Shown: positions 1 through 6,788, counted from the first letter of the stretch. The stretch is 11,107 nt of DNA from Chloroflexota bacterium (GCA_030616195.1 JAUWXW010000026.1:1-11107); one strand, 5' to 3'. Numbers and translations: made by a program. Notes: a model not told the origin generated them from the sequence alone.

Positions 1-507
1 TTATGACTCTGGGGACTCGGTCATCTCATAGTATGAGTAGCAGCCGTCAGCCCCAGTCACCAGGAACTGGTCTCCCGTCAGCTTTATGTTGGGGTTGGCT
101 GCCTTCGCCGCCCCCTCTTCAATAGCTCTCGACACGATGGGACACGCCTTCCAGCTTTCGCGGCTGATGACATCGGCCACATTGCAGTCACGCACCTTGT
201 ACAGATATTTGTTCTCGCCCACCTTCTCTATCAGCGGGCGTTCCTTCATGGTAAAGAGCACCTCGTCCCCGGCCTCCAATACCTTGTAAAGGGTGTCTTC
301 GAGGCTGGCTTCTCCCGGAGTCAATCCAGCTTTCTTCACCGGCACCTGCCACCAGTCCCAGTCCCTTATGCCTTCGTAGATCGTCTGCAACCCTTCCTCG
401 CCGTACTTCTCGTCGATAACCCTTACCATCCTGGCGATGATCCGCCACATGAGTCTTTGAGTTATGTTCAGCTTTTCGGCGACTTCGGGCCTCTGGCCTT
501 GGCTCAT
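1..507 (-). CDS. Small three-cysteine protein, ATC-hydrolase-like / DUF6125-like
   Basis: The protein has 168 residues and is complete; its TAA stop is the first three bases of the window. The ATG is preceded at good spacing by a purine-rich AGGGGG. The N-terminal half is helical, with a W-rich stretch near residues 50-53. The C-terminal half carries Cys108, a WKACP motif with Cys122, an NPNI motif at 138-141 and Cys156 close to the end. This Cys, Cys, NP.I, Cys order resembles the L-2-amino-thiazoline-4-carboxylate hydrolase-like and DUF6125 group of small proteins, recalled from family knowledge. No signal peptide or membrane segment is visible. It lies 34 nt after the HMG-CoA-synthase-like gene on the same strand and is probably co-transcribed with it. 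A role as hydrolase or as a metal or CoA-ligand binding accessory is possible but unproven. The gene at 10306 encodes a distant relative. Confidence 0.85.
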   Translation of the reverse strand: MSQGQRPEVAEKLNITQRLMWRIIARMVRVIDEKYGEEGLQTIYEGIRDWDWWQVPVKKAGLTPGEASLEDTLYKVLEAGDEVLFTMKERPLIEKVGENKYLYKVRDCNVADVISRESWKACPIVSRAIEEGAAKAANPNIKLTGDQFLVTGADGCYSYYEMTESPES

Positions 508-541
508 TTTGAAACCCCCTGCTTCGAATTTGCTCAGGTAG

Positions 542-1981
542 CTATGCTCTTACCGGTGTAGCCTTCCAGAAGTATCCGAGAATCCCGTGTGGTTCATCCG
601 TGTATCTTCTGCGGAAGGTCATCTCCACTGGCATGTCCACTGCCAGGGACTCAGGTTCGGTATCAGTAACGTCCATGATATATCTGCCACCGCCGTCCCA
701 ATCTATCAGACCATACATCTCCGGAGGGCTCACACTGAAAGCTAGGCTGTCGCCGGTGTAGCTGAACAATTTGCCCTTCTTATCAGCGAAGCGGTAGTCT
801 TCCATCTGATCGATAGCGCCGCAGTCCGGCTTCACGCACACCCTCTGGACAGGATACTGCGGTGTTCCACACACCTTGCACTTCGATCCGTATAGAGCGT
901 ATAGCTGCTTGCGATCTCTCCACATCAGCGTCATCTGAGTGGGCCCGGTCTCTCCGCGAAGCCCCCTCTCCGTCTGGAGCACATTGCGGAAGCTCAAGTA
1001 TTTCTCATAGCTGGTCAACTCTGCCTTCGAGGCCAAGTACTTGGCCATGCCTCTTCTGTCCCTGGCTTTCTCAATCTCATCGGTCACCACCAAGAACAGG
1101 GCATCGCTGCCATATCCGTAGCTGGCGACGAGGATCTTATCCCCCGGCTTGGCTTCTTCCAGGGCAGCCACCAGCATCATCAAAGGATGAGCTGTGCCCG
1201 AATCACCGACGGTGCTGAGAATCTCCTGCTGGATTTGACTGGGCTCGAGCTTCAGGCTCTTGCCGATGGCCGTATACTCTCTGGGATAGAGGCAGGGATA
1301 GATTACCTTGGCAAAGTCACCGGCACTGAGTCCGTACTTCTCGAGCAGGCCTGAAATCGCCTCCGCTATGAACTTAGTGTAACCCTCGTCGCGAATCCAT
1401 CGCTCCTCGGAGGCATGCACGAATTTCTCATCCTCCGCCCTCCAGCGGTCCGTGAAATCATAGGAAACAGAGTAGGTGCCTTCCAGGCTGGCAATTACGC
1501 CGCTCTCTCCCAATACAAAGGCGGCAGCACCGTCTCCGTAGTTCGCCTCCTCAGAGCTGCCCGGTTTGCCGACGCGGCAGTCAGCAGCGCAGACAAGCAG
1601 ACTCTTGGCCGACCCGGCCTCGACTGCATCGCCGCCCGCCAGAAGGGCAGCCGTTCCTGCCTTGGTCGAGTTGGTAAAGTCAGCGGTCCTTATACCAGGA
1701 TTGAGGTCGAGGGCAGCGGCAACTATGCCCGCATCCTGTCTCTCCTTGTATGGAGGGGTAACTGTGGCCAGGTACAATCCCTCCAGCGTATCTCGGCTCA
1801 CGCCGTCCAGGCAGTCCGTGCCAGCAGCCACCGCCATGGTGACGCTGTCCTCATCATAGTTGGCCACCGCTTTCTCTCCAGGAACAGCCGCGGCATTGAA
1901 CCAACCTATGGCGGCTGTAATCGTTTTGCGGCTCATACGGAATCGAGGTACGTAAGCCCCGAAAGAGGTGATCCCTATCAT
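542..1981 (-). CDS. HMG-CoA-synthase-fold protein fused to a C-terminal DUF35 zinc-ribbon/OB-fold domain
   Basis: The 479-residue protein starts at ATG with a GAGG box about 9 nt upstream. Residues 1-310 are a thiolase-fold domain of the HMG-CoA synthase type: ITSFGAYVPR at the N-terminus, NYGDGAAAFVLG near 147-158 and the SYGYGSDALFLV strand near 287-298. Residues about 350-479 are a DUF35 domain with a four-cysteine zinc ribbon (Cys368, Cys371, Cys382, Cys387) followed by an OB-fold. In archaea, HMG-CoA synthase and DUF35 are separate subunits of one complex; here they are fused. By my alignment the catalytic Glu, Cys and His of HMG-CoA synthase are replaced by Val74, Thr106 (in TNSTKAGTAAL) and Pro229. 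Ordinary HMG-CoA synthase chemistry is therefore doubtful. The steroid retro-aldolase Ltp2 is a thiolase-fold enzyme without the Cys that works with a DUF35 partner, so an aldolase or lyase role is a reasonable inference. It probably has its own promoter (2090-2119) and is followed by the gene at 507-1. Confidence 0.9.
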   Translation of the reverse strand: MIGITSFGAYVPRFRMSRKTITAAIGWFNAAAVPGEKAVANYDEDSVTMAVAAGTDCLDGVSRDTLEGLYLATVTPPYKERQDAGIVAAALDLNPGIRTADFTNSTKAGTAALLAGGDAVEAGSAKSLLVCAADCRVGKPGSSEEANYGDGAAAFVLGESGVIASLEGTYSVSYDFTDRWRAEDEKFVHASEERWIRDEGYTKFIAEAISGLLEKYGLSAGDFAKVIYPCLYPREYTAIGKSLKLEPSQIQQEILSTVGDSGTAHPLMMLVAALEEAKPGDKILVASYGYGSDALFLVVTDEIEKARDRRGMAKYLASKAELTSYEKYLSFRNVLQTERGLRGETGPTQMTLMWRDRKQLYALYGSKCKVCGTPQYPVQRVCVKPDCGAIDQMEDYRFADKKGKLFSYTGDSLAFSVSPPEMYGLIDWDGGGRYIMDVTDTEPESLAVDMPVEMTFRRRYTDEPHGILGYFWKATPVRA

Positions 1982-2062
1982 ATTACACGCCTCTTCAAAG
2001 ATTGCATGGCTTATTCACGTTGGGTGGATCCTTGCAGTTAGGGAGAAGTCAATCTACAACAA

Positions 2063-2075
2063 TCACCAGTGGTGA
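2063..2075. promoter_or_regulatory. Perfect 13-bp palindrome, possible operator
   Basis: TCACCA-G-TGGTGA is a perfect inverted repeat with 6-bp arms. It lies about 15 nt downstream of the -10 box of the minus-strand promoter at 2090-2119, so it would sit just inside the transcribed leader, a usual place for a repressor site. The regulator is not encoded in the window. It could also be chance or a weak RNA hairpin. Confidence 0.35.
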
Positions 2076-2089
2076 GACATGCCCAGGAT

Positions 2090-2119
2090 ATTATCAGATT
2101 TTGATCGTGCTTTTGTCAA
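2090..2119 (-). promoter_or_regulatory. Sigma70-like promoter for the HMG-CoA-synthase-like gene
   Basis: Read on the minus strand, a perfect TTGACA (2119-2114) overlaps the stop codon of the CoA-transferase gene. An 18-nt spacer follows, then GATAAT (2095-2090, five of six consensus bases). The predicted start near 2083 leaves a leader of about 100 nt before the ATG at 1981. The 134-nt gap between the two genes and this promoter suggest that the HMG-CoA-synthase-like gene and the gene at 507-1 can be expressed apart from the upstream crotonase and CoA-transferase. Confidence 0.55.
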
Positions 2120-3333
2120 ATGACCCCTTCGTCTTTCATCCCGACGATATCACCCCAGTCGTACCCCAATTCCAACAGCACCTCTTCCGTATGCTCGCCT
2201 AGCTCTGGCGCCTTCGCCCTGGGACCGGCTTCCATCTTGCTCAGGCTGAAGGGCAGGCCGGGCACCTTGACATCGCCCAGTACCGGATGATGGAAATCAG
2301 TGACATAGTCATTGGCCAGCACCTGAGGATCGACGGCAGCCTCAGAAACCTGATTGACGATGTCCCAGGCAAACAGGGCCTTTTCTTTGAAGACCTTCAC
2401 CCATTCATCCCTGGGCTTGGTGGCGAACACCACGTCGAGAGTCGCGATGAATTGCTCCTTGTTGTCCCTCCTCATCTGTGGGGTGGCAAACAACTCCGCC
2501 ACCTCCTTTTCTGGAAGACGAAGGGTCTGACGCACGTTGTCCCAGAAACGATCATACTGCATGTCGGACAGCTCTATCCAGTTGCCGTCAGCGCACTGGT
2601 AGCAATTGGTAAAAGCATTCCCTGACCTCTTCCTGGAATGCCTGGGTTGCTGCCGACCCCGCCAGAGAGAGGTCTGAATGTTCAACGCCTGCAAATGTAT
2701 TGCCGACCCCAGCATGGAGGTCTGTATCTCCTGACCAATCCCGGTCCTCTCCTTGGCCACAAGGCCCACCAGAATGGCGTAGGCTGTCATTGTGGCCGCC
2801 GCCTGGTCAACCACAGCCCCGACTATCTCGTAGGGCTCGGCGCTGTCTCGATCGCCGCAGGCCATCATCAATCCTGATCGGGCCTGAATCAGAACGTCAA
2901 AGGCCCGCTTGTCGACCTCCTCTCCCTTTGGACCGTAGCCAGAGGCAACCACGTACACAAGGCCAGGATTGATCTTGCTGAGGCTTTCATAGTCCACGCC
3001 CACCCTCTGGCGCAGTTCTTCACGATAGTTGGTGTAGAAGACGTCCGATGTCCCGGTCAGGCGACGGAAAACCTCCAGCCCCTTCTCCGTTCTCAGGTTT
3101 AGGGTGATACCCCTCTTGTTGCGGTTAAATGTCTCAAAAACCAGGTTCAGGCCACCAGGCAACATCATCTGGCGGTCCCAGAGCCTCTCAGAACCCCGGG
3201 AAGGGTCACCCTTTCCCGGCTCCTCTATCTTTATCACCTCGGCTCCAAGATCGCCGAGCATATAGCCGGCGCCCGCTCCATTGATAAAGGACGCCCACTC
3301 CAGCAACCTGATCCCGTCAAGTGGTCCGCTCAT
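2116..3333 (-). CDS. CaiB/BaiF class III CoA-transferase
   Basis: The 405-residue protein has typical length for the family, which moves CoA between carboxylic acids through a covalent Asp-CoA thioester. It opens with the family N-terminus (PLDGIRLLEWASF, then GDLGAEVIKIE near residues 27-37) and has NKRGITLNL near 72-80. The expected nucleophile is present as Asp176 in GAVVDQAAATMTAY. The AFDVLIQARSG segment lies near 145-154. The C-terminus carries the usual GEHTEEVLLELGY tail. The ATG start has GGAGG 7 nt upstream. The gene begins 42 nt after the crotonase stop and is probably co-transcribed with it, so it may activate the substrate or product of that crotonase. The acyl substrate cannot be read from the sequence. 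It is clearly different from the two plus-strand paralogues. Confidence 0.93.
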   Translation of the reverse strand: MSGPLDGIRLLEWASFINGAGAGYMLGDLGAEVIKIEEPGKGDPSRGSERLWDRQMMLPGGLNLVFETFNRNKRGITLNLRTEKGLEVFRRLTGTSDVFYTNYREELRQRVGVDYESLSKINPGLVYVVASGYGPKGEEVDKRAFDVLIQARSGLMMACGDRDSAEPYEIVGAVVDQAAATMTAYAILVGLVAKERTGIGQEIQTSMLGSAIHLQALNIQTSLWRGRQQPRHSRKRSGNAFTNCYQCADGNWIELSDMQYDRFWDNVRQTLRLPEKEVAELFATPQMRRDNKEQFIATLDVVFATKPRDEWVKVFKEKALFAWDIVNQVSEAAVDPQVLANDYVTDFHHPVLGDVKVPGLPFSLSKMEAGPRAKAPELGEHTEEVLLELGYDWGDIVGMKDEGVI

Positions 3334-3375
3334 ATGCTAGCCTCCGGTTGCAAAACTGCCTGCGCTATCCCAGTC

Positions 3376-4281
3376 CTATTTCTTGTCGTAGTACTTTGGC
3401 GGGTTCTTCTTGTACCGGTCCTGCATGCCGTGCAGCGAATCTCGCAACCCCTGATCACGGCGTTCCCTGAAGAAGTTGTACTCATCGGGCTCCCAGCGCA
3501 GGTTGGTGAACAGCGTGTGAGACATATAGGCAGCACTGACGCTGCAGGTATGCATCCCCATTATGTTCATCCACAACTCCAGGCTGGCCTTGCCAATGGC
3601 TATTCCATCCCTCGGCAATATAGCTAGATCCTCGGCCAGCTCTCTGACCTCTTGCTCGATCCTGTCGGCCGGCACGGCCTTGGTTACCAGGTGCATATCC
3701 TCGGCTTCTTTTCCACTGAACCTGCGGCCGGTGAAGATGAGGTCCCTGGCCCTCTTTAGCCCCACCGTCAGAATCAAAGACATGACAAACGGATTGGCAC
3801 TTCCCACAGTGCCGATCCTCTCCTCGATAAAGCCCAGTTCAGCATCTTCGGTAACGATGGCGAAGTCACAGAAGTTTAGGATCATTGTGCCCGCGCCCAG
3901 GCAGTAGCCGTGACCCTGGCCGATGGTGAGCTTGGGACAGTAGAGAATCCGGCACCAGTCCTGCATGAATTTCTTATCGTACTTCAGCTTTATCCGCTGG
4001 CTCGGGCGGCGCTCACCCGACTGGCCTGTTCCGAAACCATAGACGAAACCGGCCTGCGACAGGTCCTCACCGGCGCAGAACGAACTGCCAGCTCCCTTGA
4101 TTATGATCGCTTTGACTGCGTCGTCATCCTCGGCCTCAGTCATGGCGTCCAGCATATCGGTGAAAACACCTTCTTCCGTCCCCATCATATTGAGAACATT
4201 CAGCTTTTCCGGCCTGTTCAGCGTAATCGTAGCAATCCCGTCCTTTGCCTCATACAGAACATATTTGTAGTCTCCCAACAC
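3376..4281 (-). CDS. Enoyl-CoA hydratase/isomerase (crotonase superfamily)
   Basis: The 301-residue protein has the two oxyanion-hole segments of crotonases: SSFCAGEDLS near residues 66-75 and GHGYCLGAGT near 123-132. By alignment to rat mitochondrial hydratase, the catalytic acids fall at Glu153 (ELGFIEERIG) and Asp180 (RARDLIFTG), so hydratase activity is plausible. It is longer than the usual 260 residues, owing to an insertion at about 76-105 and a basic C-terminal tail. It probably hydrates an enoyl-CoA made by an acyl-CoA dehydrogenase. The start is ambiguous: an AAGGAGG box is followed by CT-GTG-TTG. The GTG at 4281 lies only 2 nt from the box, while the TTG one codon later sits at a better 5 nt. 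It is first in the minus-strand operon, about 170 nt downstream of a strong promoter. Confidence 0.93.
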   Translation of the reverse strand: MLGDYKYVLYEAKDGIATITLNRPEKLNVLNMMGTEEGVFTDMLDAMTEAEDDDAVKAIIIKGAGSSFCAGEDLSQAGFVYGFGTGQSGERRPSQRIKLKYDKKFMQDWCRILYCPKLTIGQGHGYCLGAGTMILNFCDFAIVTEDAELGFIEERIGTVGSANPFVMSLILTVGLKRARDLIFTGRRFSGKEAEDMHLVTKAVPADRIEQEVRELAEDLAILPRDGIAIGKASLELWMNIMGMHTCSVSAAYMSHTLFTNLRWEPDEYNFFRERRDQGLRDSLHGMQDRYKKNPPKYYDKK

Positions 4282-4461
4282 AGCCTCCTTTTGCTCTCAT
4301 CTCTTAGATTCGACAGCAGTAAGCACCCTTACTTCGACGGAGAGGGGGTTTCCGTAACCGGCCCGGGCAGTGTAGCCAATCGCACACCCAAGAAGCAACA
4401 GACCTGGTTCCTCCCACTCCGTGGCACTGCCGGATTACGATAGCCAGATACGACTGCATAT

Positions 4462-4491
4462 ATAATATGAAATAGCTCTCGGGGCTGTCAA
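4462..4491 (-). promoter_or_regulatory. Sigma70-like promoter for the crotonase/CoA-transferase operon
   Basis: On the minus strand a perfect TTGACA (4491-4486) is followed by an 18-nt spacer and TATTAT (4467-4462, five of six consensus bases) inside an AT-rich tract. Transcription would start near 4455, leaving a leader of about 170 nt before the crotonase start. The -35 box contains the in-frame TGA that ends the crotonase remnant. Confidence 0.55.
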
Positions 4492-4524
4492 CTCTCCGAA
4501 CCGGCCAAGGTGAGACTGTACGGA

Positions 4525-4602
4525 AACAGCTTCCTTTGCTTTCCTCAGGCCGATCAGCCGGGGTAACCTCTGTGATCTGCCTCCGCCAGAAATGAGCCCA
4601 TA
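4525..4602 (-). pseudogene. Crotonase (enoyl-CoA hydratase) remnant, about 26 codons
   Basis: The minus-strand reading frame from 4602 to 4525 contains ISGGGRSQRLPRLIG followed by LRKAKEAV. This is the characteristic segment of crotonases after the active-site Glu (compare GGGTQRLPRLIG..RAKE in intact members). The frame is open for about 14 further codons upstream and about 11 downstream, but these do not look like crotonase, and it ends at a TGA within the -35 box of the operon promoter. No start, oxyanion-hole or C-terminal segment is present. The sequence differs from the intact crotonase at 3376-4281, so it is the relic of another family member rather than a local duplicate. Confidence 0.65.
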
Positions 4603-4712
4603 GGTGGTATGCTGGTCCCTATCCTGCGGCTGGGTGAGTCATGCTCGCACCACTTGAAGATTCCGCGAATTTGTAGCTACCGACGCCAAACTGGGCTGGG
4701 TTTCGCCCAGGG

Positions 4713-4742
4713 TTGACCGCGCCCCAAACCGTCTGCAACAAT
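4713..4742 (+). promoter_or_regulatory. Weak possible promoter for the plus-strand operon
   Basis: TTGACC (4713-4718), an 18-nt spacer and AACAAT (4737-4742) give five of six and four of six consensus bases. Transcription would begin near 4749, at the ATG of the acyl-CoA synthetase remnant, and read into the SnoaL-like gene. The -10 match is poor, so this is only a candidate. It may have been the promoter of the lost synthetase gene, now serving the next gene. Confidence 0.25.
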
Positions 4743-4748
4743 TAGCCT

Positions 4749-4880
4749 ATGCAACACCTGGAGTTCTTGTTTTCCCCCGAATCTATCGCCGTTGTCGGCG
4801 TTTCCTCTAACCCAGAGTCCCATACAAACCAGAACTTCCTGCGACGGCTATTGGCCTTTGGCTACCGCGGCAGGCTGTGA
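4749..4880 (+). pseudogene. N-terminal fragment of an ADP-forming acyl-CoA synthetase
   Basis: A 43-codon frame from ATG to TGA contains FSPESIAVVGVSSNPES and then NFLRRLLAFGYRGRL. This is the conserved start of the CoA-binding domain of ADP-forming (acetyl-CoA synthetase type) acyl-CoA synthetases, which normally run to about 450-700 residues and continue with a GKIYPVNP-like stretch. Here the homology stops right after the GYRG motif, at a TGA 15 nt before the next ATG. The rest of the gene has been deleted and the junction lies next to the ribosome binding site of the SnoaL-like gene. It may still be translated as a short leader peptide, but it cannot be an enzyme. Confidence 0.75.
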
Positions 4881-4895
4881 TTAAGGAGGGCAAAA

Positions 4896-5378
4896 ATGAG
4901 CCAGGATAATGATGTGGAAACCAGGCTTCAGAAGCTGGAGGCGATACAGGAGATTATGAACCTGGAGTCCCAGTATGCTTTCGCCGCCGACACCCGCCAG
5001 GTAGACCTCTATGTCGATCTGTTCACTGAGGAGGGGGTGATCGACCTACGCCCCTATGGAGAGCGGATTGTAGGTCGGGAGGCCATCAGGAGGTTTCGTG
5101 AGGCATCGCCCGAGAAGGTCGCCTTCTCGGTGCACTACCTCCACAACCCCCATATCGTGGTCGACGGTGATAGGGCCCGGGGCAGGTTCTACTGGCTGGC
5201 GGCGCTAAACTGGGTGGCCACCAACGAGGCGGTCTGGAGCTCAGGGTACTATGAGGACAAGTTCGCCAAAACTGGTGAAGGGTGGAAAATCAAGGAGAAG
5301 GTCATGACCTGGTTCTTCCGCACCCCCTACGACAAAGGTTGGGTCAAGGAGAAGACCATGGGAGGCGAGAAGCCGTAA
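4896..5378 (+). CDS. SnoaL/NTF2-fold protein, putative BaiE-like dehydratase
   Basis: The 160-residue protein begins at an ATG preceded by AAGGAGGG at 5-6 nt. It has the helix-helix-strand start of the SnoaL-like family (YAFAADTRQVDLYVDLFTEE near residues 27-46, then GREAIRRF at 60-67) and a cone-shaped beta-sheet C-terminus. Tyr27, Asp32 and His80 match in spacing the Tyr30/Asp35/His83 set that I recall for the bile acid 7-alpha-dehydratase BaiE, so elimination of water from a CoA ester is a sensible guess. The family also contains isomerases, hydrolases and non-catalytic proteins. It is the first intact plus-strand gene, upstream of two CoA-transferases, and cytoplasmic (no signal peptide). 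A fragment of an acyl-CoA synthetase gene lies just before it. Confidence 0.88.
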   Translation: MSQDNDVETRLQKLEAIQEIMNLESQYAFAADTRQVDLYVDLFTEEGVIDLRPYGERIVGREAIRRFREASPEKVAFSVHYLHNPHIVVDGDRARGRFYWLAALNWVATNEAVWSSGYYEDKFAKTGEGWKIKEKVMTWFFRTPYDKGWVKEKTMGGEKP

Positions 5379-5383
5379 ATACT

Positions 5384-5464
5384 AAACTCTAAACAAGTTC
5401 AAATGACCGAAGCCCAAAACTCAAAACCGTTTCGCCCTTTGGATTTTGCTATTGCTTAGGATTT
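5384..5464. repeat. AT-rich imperfect palindrome, probable interspersed repeat
   Basis: The spacer after the SnoaL-like gene is AT-rich, unlike its neighbours. AAACTCTAAACAA (5384-5396) pairs with TTGCTTAGGATTT (5452-5464) at 10 of 13 positions, and the inner arms (CCAAAACTCAAAAC against GGATTTTGC) are also roughly complementary. The wording resembles interspersed intergenic repeats I associate with environmental bacterial genomes. It separates the SnoaL-like gene from the CoA-transferase pair. A further small hairpin, GGGTCAG with CTGAC (5484-5504), follows in the leader of the next gene. Confidence 0.45.
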
Positions 5465-5544
5465 ATTCCTTAAATAGTGCCCTGGGTCAGGTCGGGGATC
5501 TGACACCCACATTGAACATGAAGGAGTAGGAAAGAAAGAGCCGA

Positions 5545-6777
5545 ATGCTTAGCCCCTATAGAGCTTTGGACCTGACTGACGAGAAGGGATTCCTGTGCGG
5601 CAAGACGCTGGCCGACCTCGGCGCTGACGTCATAAAGGTCGAGCCGCCCACGGGCGACCCTACTAGGAAAACCGGCCCTTTCTATCACGACATCCCCGAC
5701 CCGGAGAAGAGCCTGTACTGGTTTGCCTACAACACCAGCAAGCGAGGCATAACCCTCGATATAGAGAGCACCGATGGAAAAGAGATCTTCAAACGGTTGG
5801 TGGAGAGAGCCGACTTCGTCATGGAGTCCTTCGCCCCTGGATACCTGGACAGCCTTGGTCTGGGTTACACTACGCTCAGCGAAATAAACCCCCGGATTAT
5901 TCTCACCTCCATAACCCCCTTCGGGCAGAGCGGCCCGTACCGCGACTACAAGACCTCAGACCTAGTAAGCATGTCGCTGGGCGGCTACGTGTATTTGACG
6001 GGCGAGCCCGACCGGCCCCCCGTTCGAATAGGCTTTCCCCAGGCCTATCTCCATGGGGGAATGGCGGCCGCATCGGGGACGATGATCGCCCACTATCACC
6101 GCGAGCTGACCGGCAAGGGACAGTGGGTTGATGTGTCCATTCTGGAAGCCTGTGCCTGGATACCGCCCGATTCCTACAATTTCTGGGAGATAAGCCATCT
6201 GCTGGAGGAGCGGCACGGAACTGTCCGGTTGAGACCTGAAACCGGGGTCCAACTGAGGCGGGTCTGGCGATGCAAAGACGGCTACGTCAACTTCGAGCTC
6301 TACGGAGGCGCCCTGGCCAGAGCCTTCACAATTCCCCTGGTAGCCTGGATGGAGGAGGAGGGGATGGCTCCGGATTTTCTCCGCGACATAGACTGGACAC
6401 AGTTTGATTATTCCGCTACGACCAGGGATGAGGTAGATCGCATCAGTGAGGCTGTGGCGCGTTTCTTCCTGACCCATACCAAGGCAGAACTCTGGGAAGC
6501 AGGAGTAAAGCGGCGCTGTGTTGTCTACCCTGTAGCTTCCCCCAGCGAGGTGGCGGAAAGTGAACAACTTGCCGTCAGAGACTACTGGGTGAAATTGGAG
6601 CACCCCGAGCTCGGCGACACCATCACCTATCCCGGTCACTGCATCAGGGCATCGGAAGCTCCGCCCGTACAAATGCGTAGGGCCCCTCTCATCGGCGAGC
6701 ACAACTGGGAGGTCTATACTGAGCTGGGCTTGTCCAAAAAGGAGATCGTGCTTCTGAAAGAGACAGGAGCGATATAG
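5545..6777 (+). CDS. CaiB/BaiF class III CoA-transferase paralogue with Tyr at the nucleophile position
   Basis: The 410-residue protein has the class III CoA-transferase fold throughout: GKTLADLGADVIKVEPPTGD near residues 19-38, NTSKRGITLD near 63-72, FAPGYLDSLGLGY near 96-108, ITPFGQSGPY near 123-132, and a GEHNWEVYTELG tail. Where family members carry the covalent Asp (typically VPIADLAAG), this one reads FPQAYLHGG, placing Tyr168 at that position. It may thus be a non-catalytic or differently reacting subunit. The next gene starts 11 nt downstream and keeps the Asp, so the two may form a hetero-oligomer like the two-subunit benzylsuccinate CoA-transferase BbsEF. The ATG has purine-rich sequence upstream, though AAGGAG lies rather far (about 18 nt). 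An in-frame ATG at 5518 is followed at once by a stop. Confidence 0.93.
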   Translation: MLSPYRALDLTDEKGFLCGKTLADLGADVIKVEPPTGDPTRKTGPFYHDIPDPEKSLYWFAYNTSKRGITLDIESTDGKEIFKRLVERADFVMESFAPGYLDSLGLGYTTLSEINPRIILTSITPFGQSGPYRDYKTSDLVSMSLGGYVYLTGEPDRPPVRIGFPQAYLHGGMAAASGTMIAHYHRELTGKGQWVDVSILEACAWIPPDSYNFWEISHLLEERHGTVRLRPETGVQLRRVWRCKDGYVNFELYGGALARAFTIPLVAWMEEEGMAPDFLRDIDWTQFDYSATTRDEVDRISEAVARFFLTHTKAELWEAGVKRRCVVYPVASPSEVAESEQLAVRDYWVKLEHPELGDTITYPGHCIRASEAPPVQMRRAPLIGEHNWEVYTELGLSKKEIVLLKETGAI

Positions 6778-6788
6778 GTGGGAAAAGC

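Larger units (their letters stand above)
4282..4895. other. Divergent spacer with promoters and two gene remnants
   Basis: This 614-nt region separates the minus-strand crotonase operon from the plus-strand SnoaL-like gene. It holds a minus-strand promoter at 4462-4491, a crotonase remnant at 4525-4602 (minus), a weak possible promoter at 4713-4742 (plus) and an acyl-CoA synthetase remnant at 4749-4880 (plus). CTGGGC (4691-4696) can pair with GCCCAG (4705-4710), but no T-run follows. I recognise nothing else in 4282-4455 or 4603-4690. The mixture of fragments suggests that functional genes once stood here and were deleted. Confidence 0.6.

Noticed and set aside
1415..2041. Open frame of 208 codons on the plus strand
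   Set aside because: Antisense to the HMG-CoA-synthase-like gene; the composition is rich in Arg, Ser and Ala and resembles no protein family.
3910..4443. Open frame of 177 codons on the plus strand running into the divergent spacer
   Set aside because: It is antisense to the crotonase for most of its length and lacks a ribosome binding site and family similarity.
4691..4710. CTGGGC/GCCCAG hairpin in the divergent spacer as a terminator
   Set aside because: The stem is only 6 bp and no T-run follows on either strand; no gene ends nearby.
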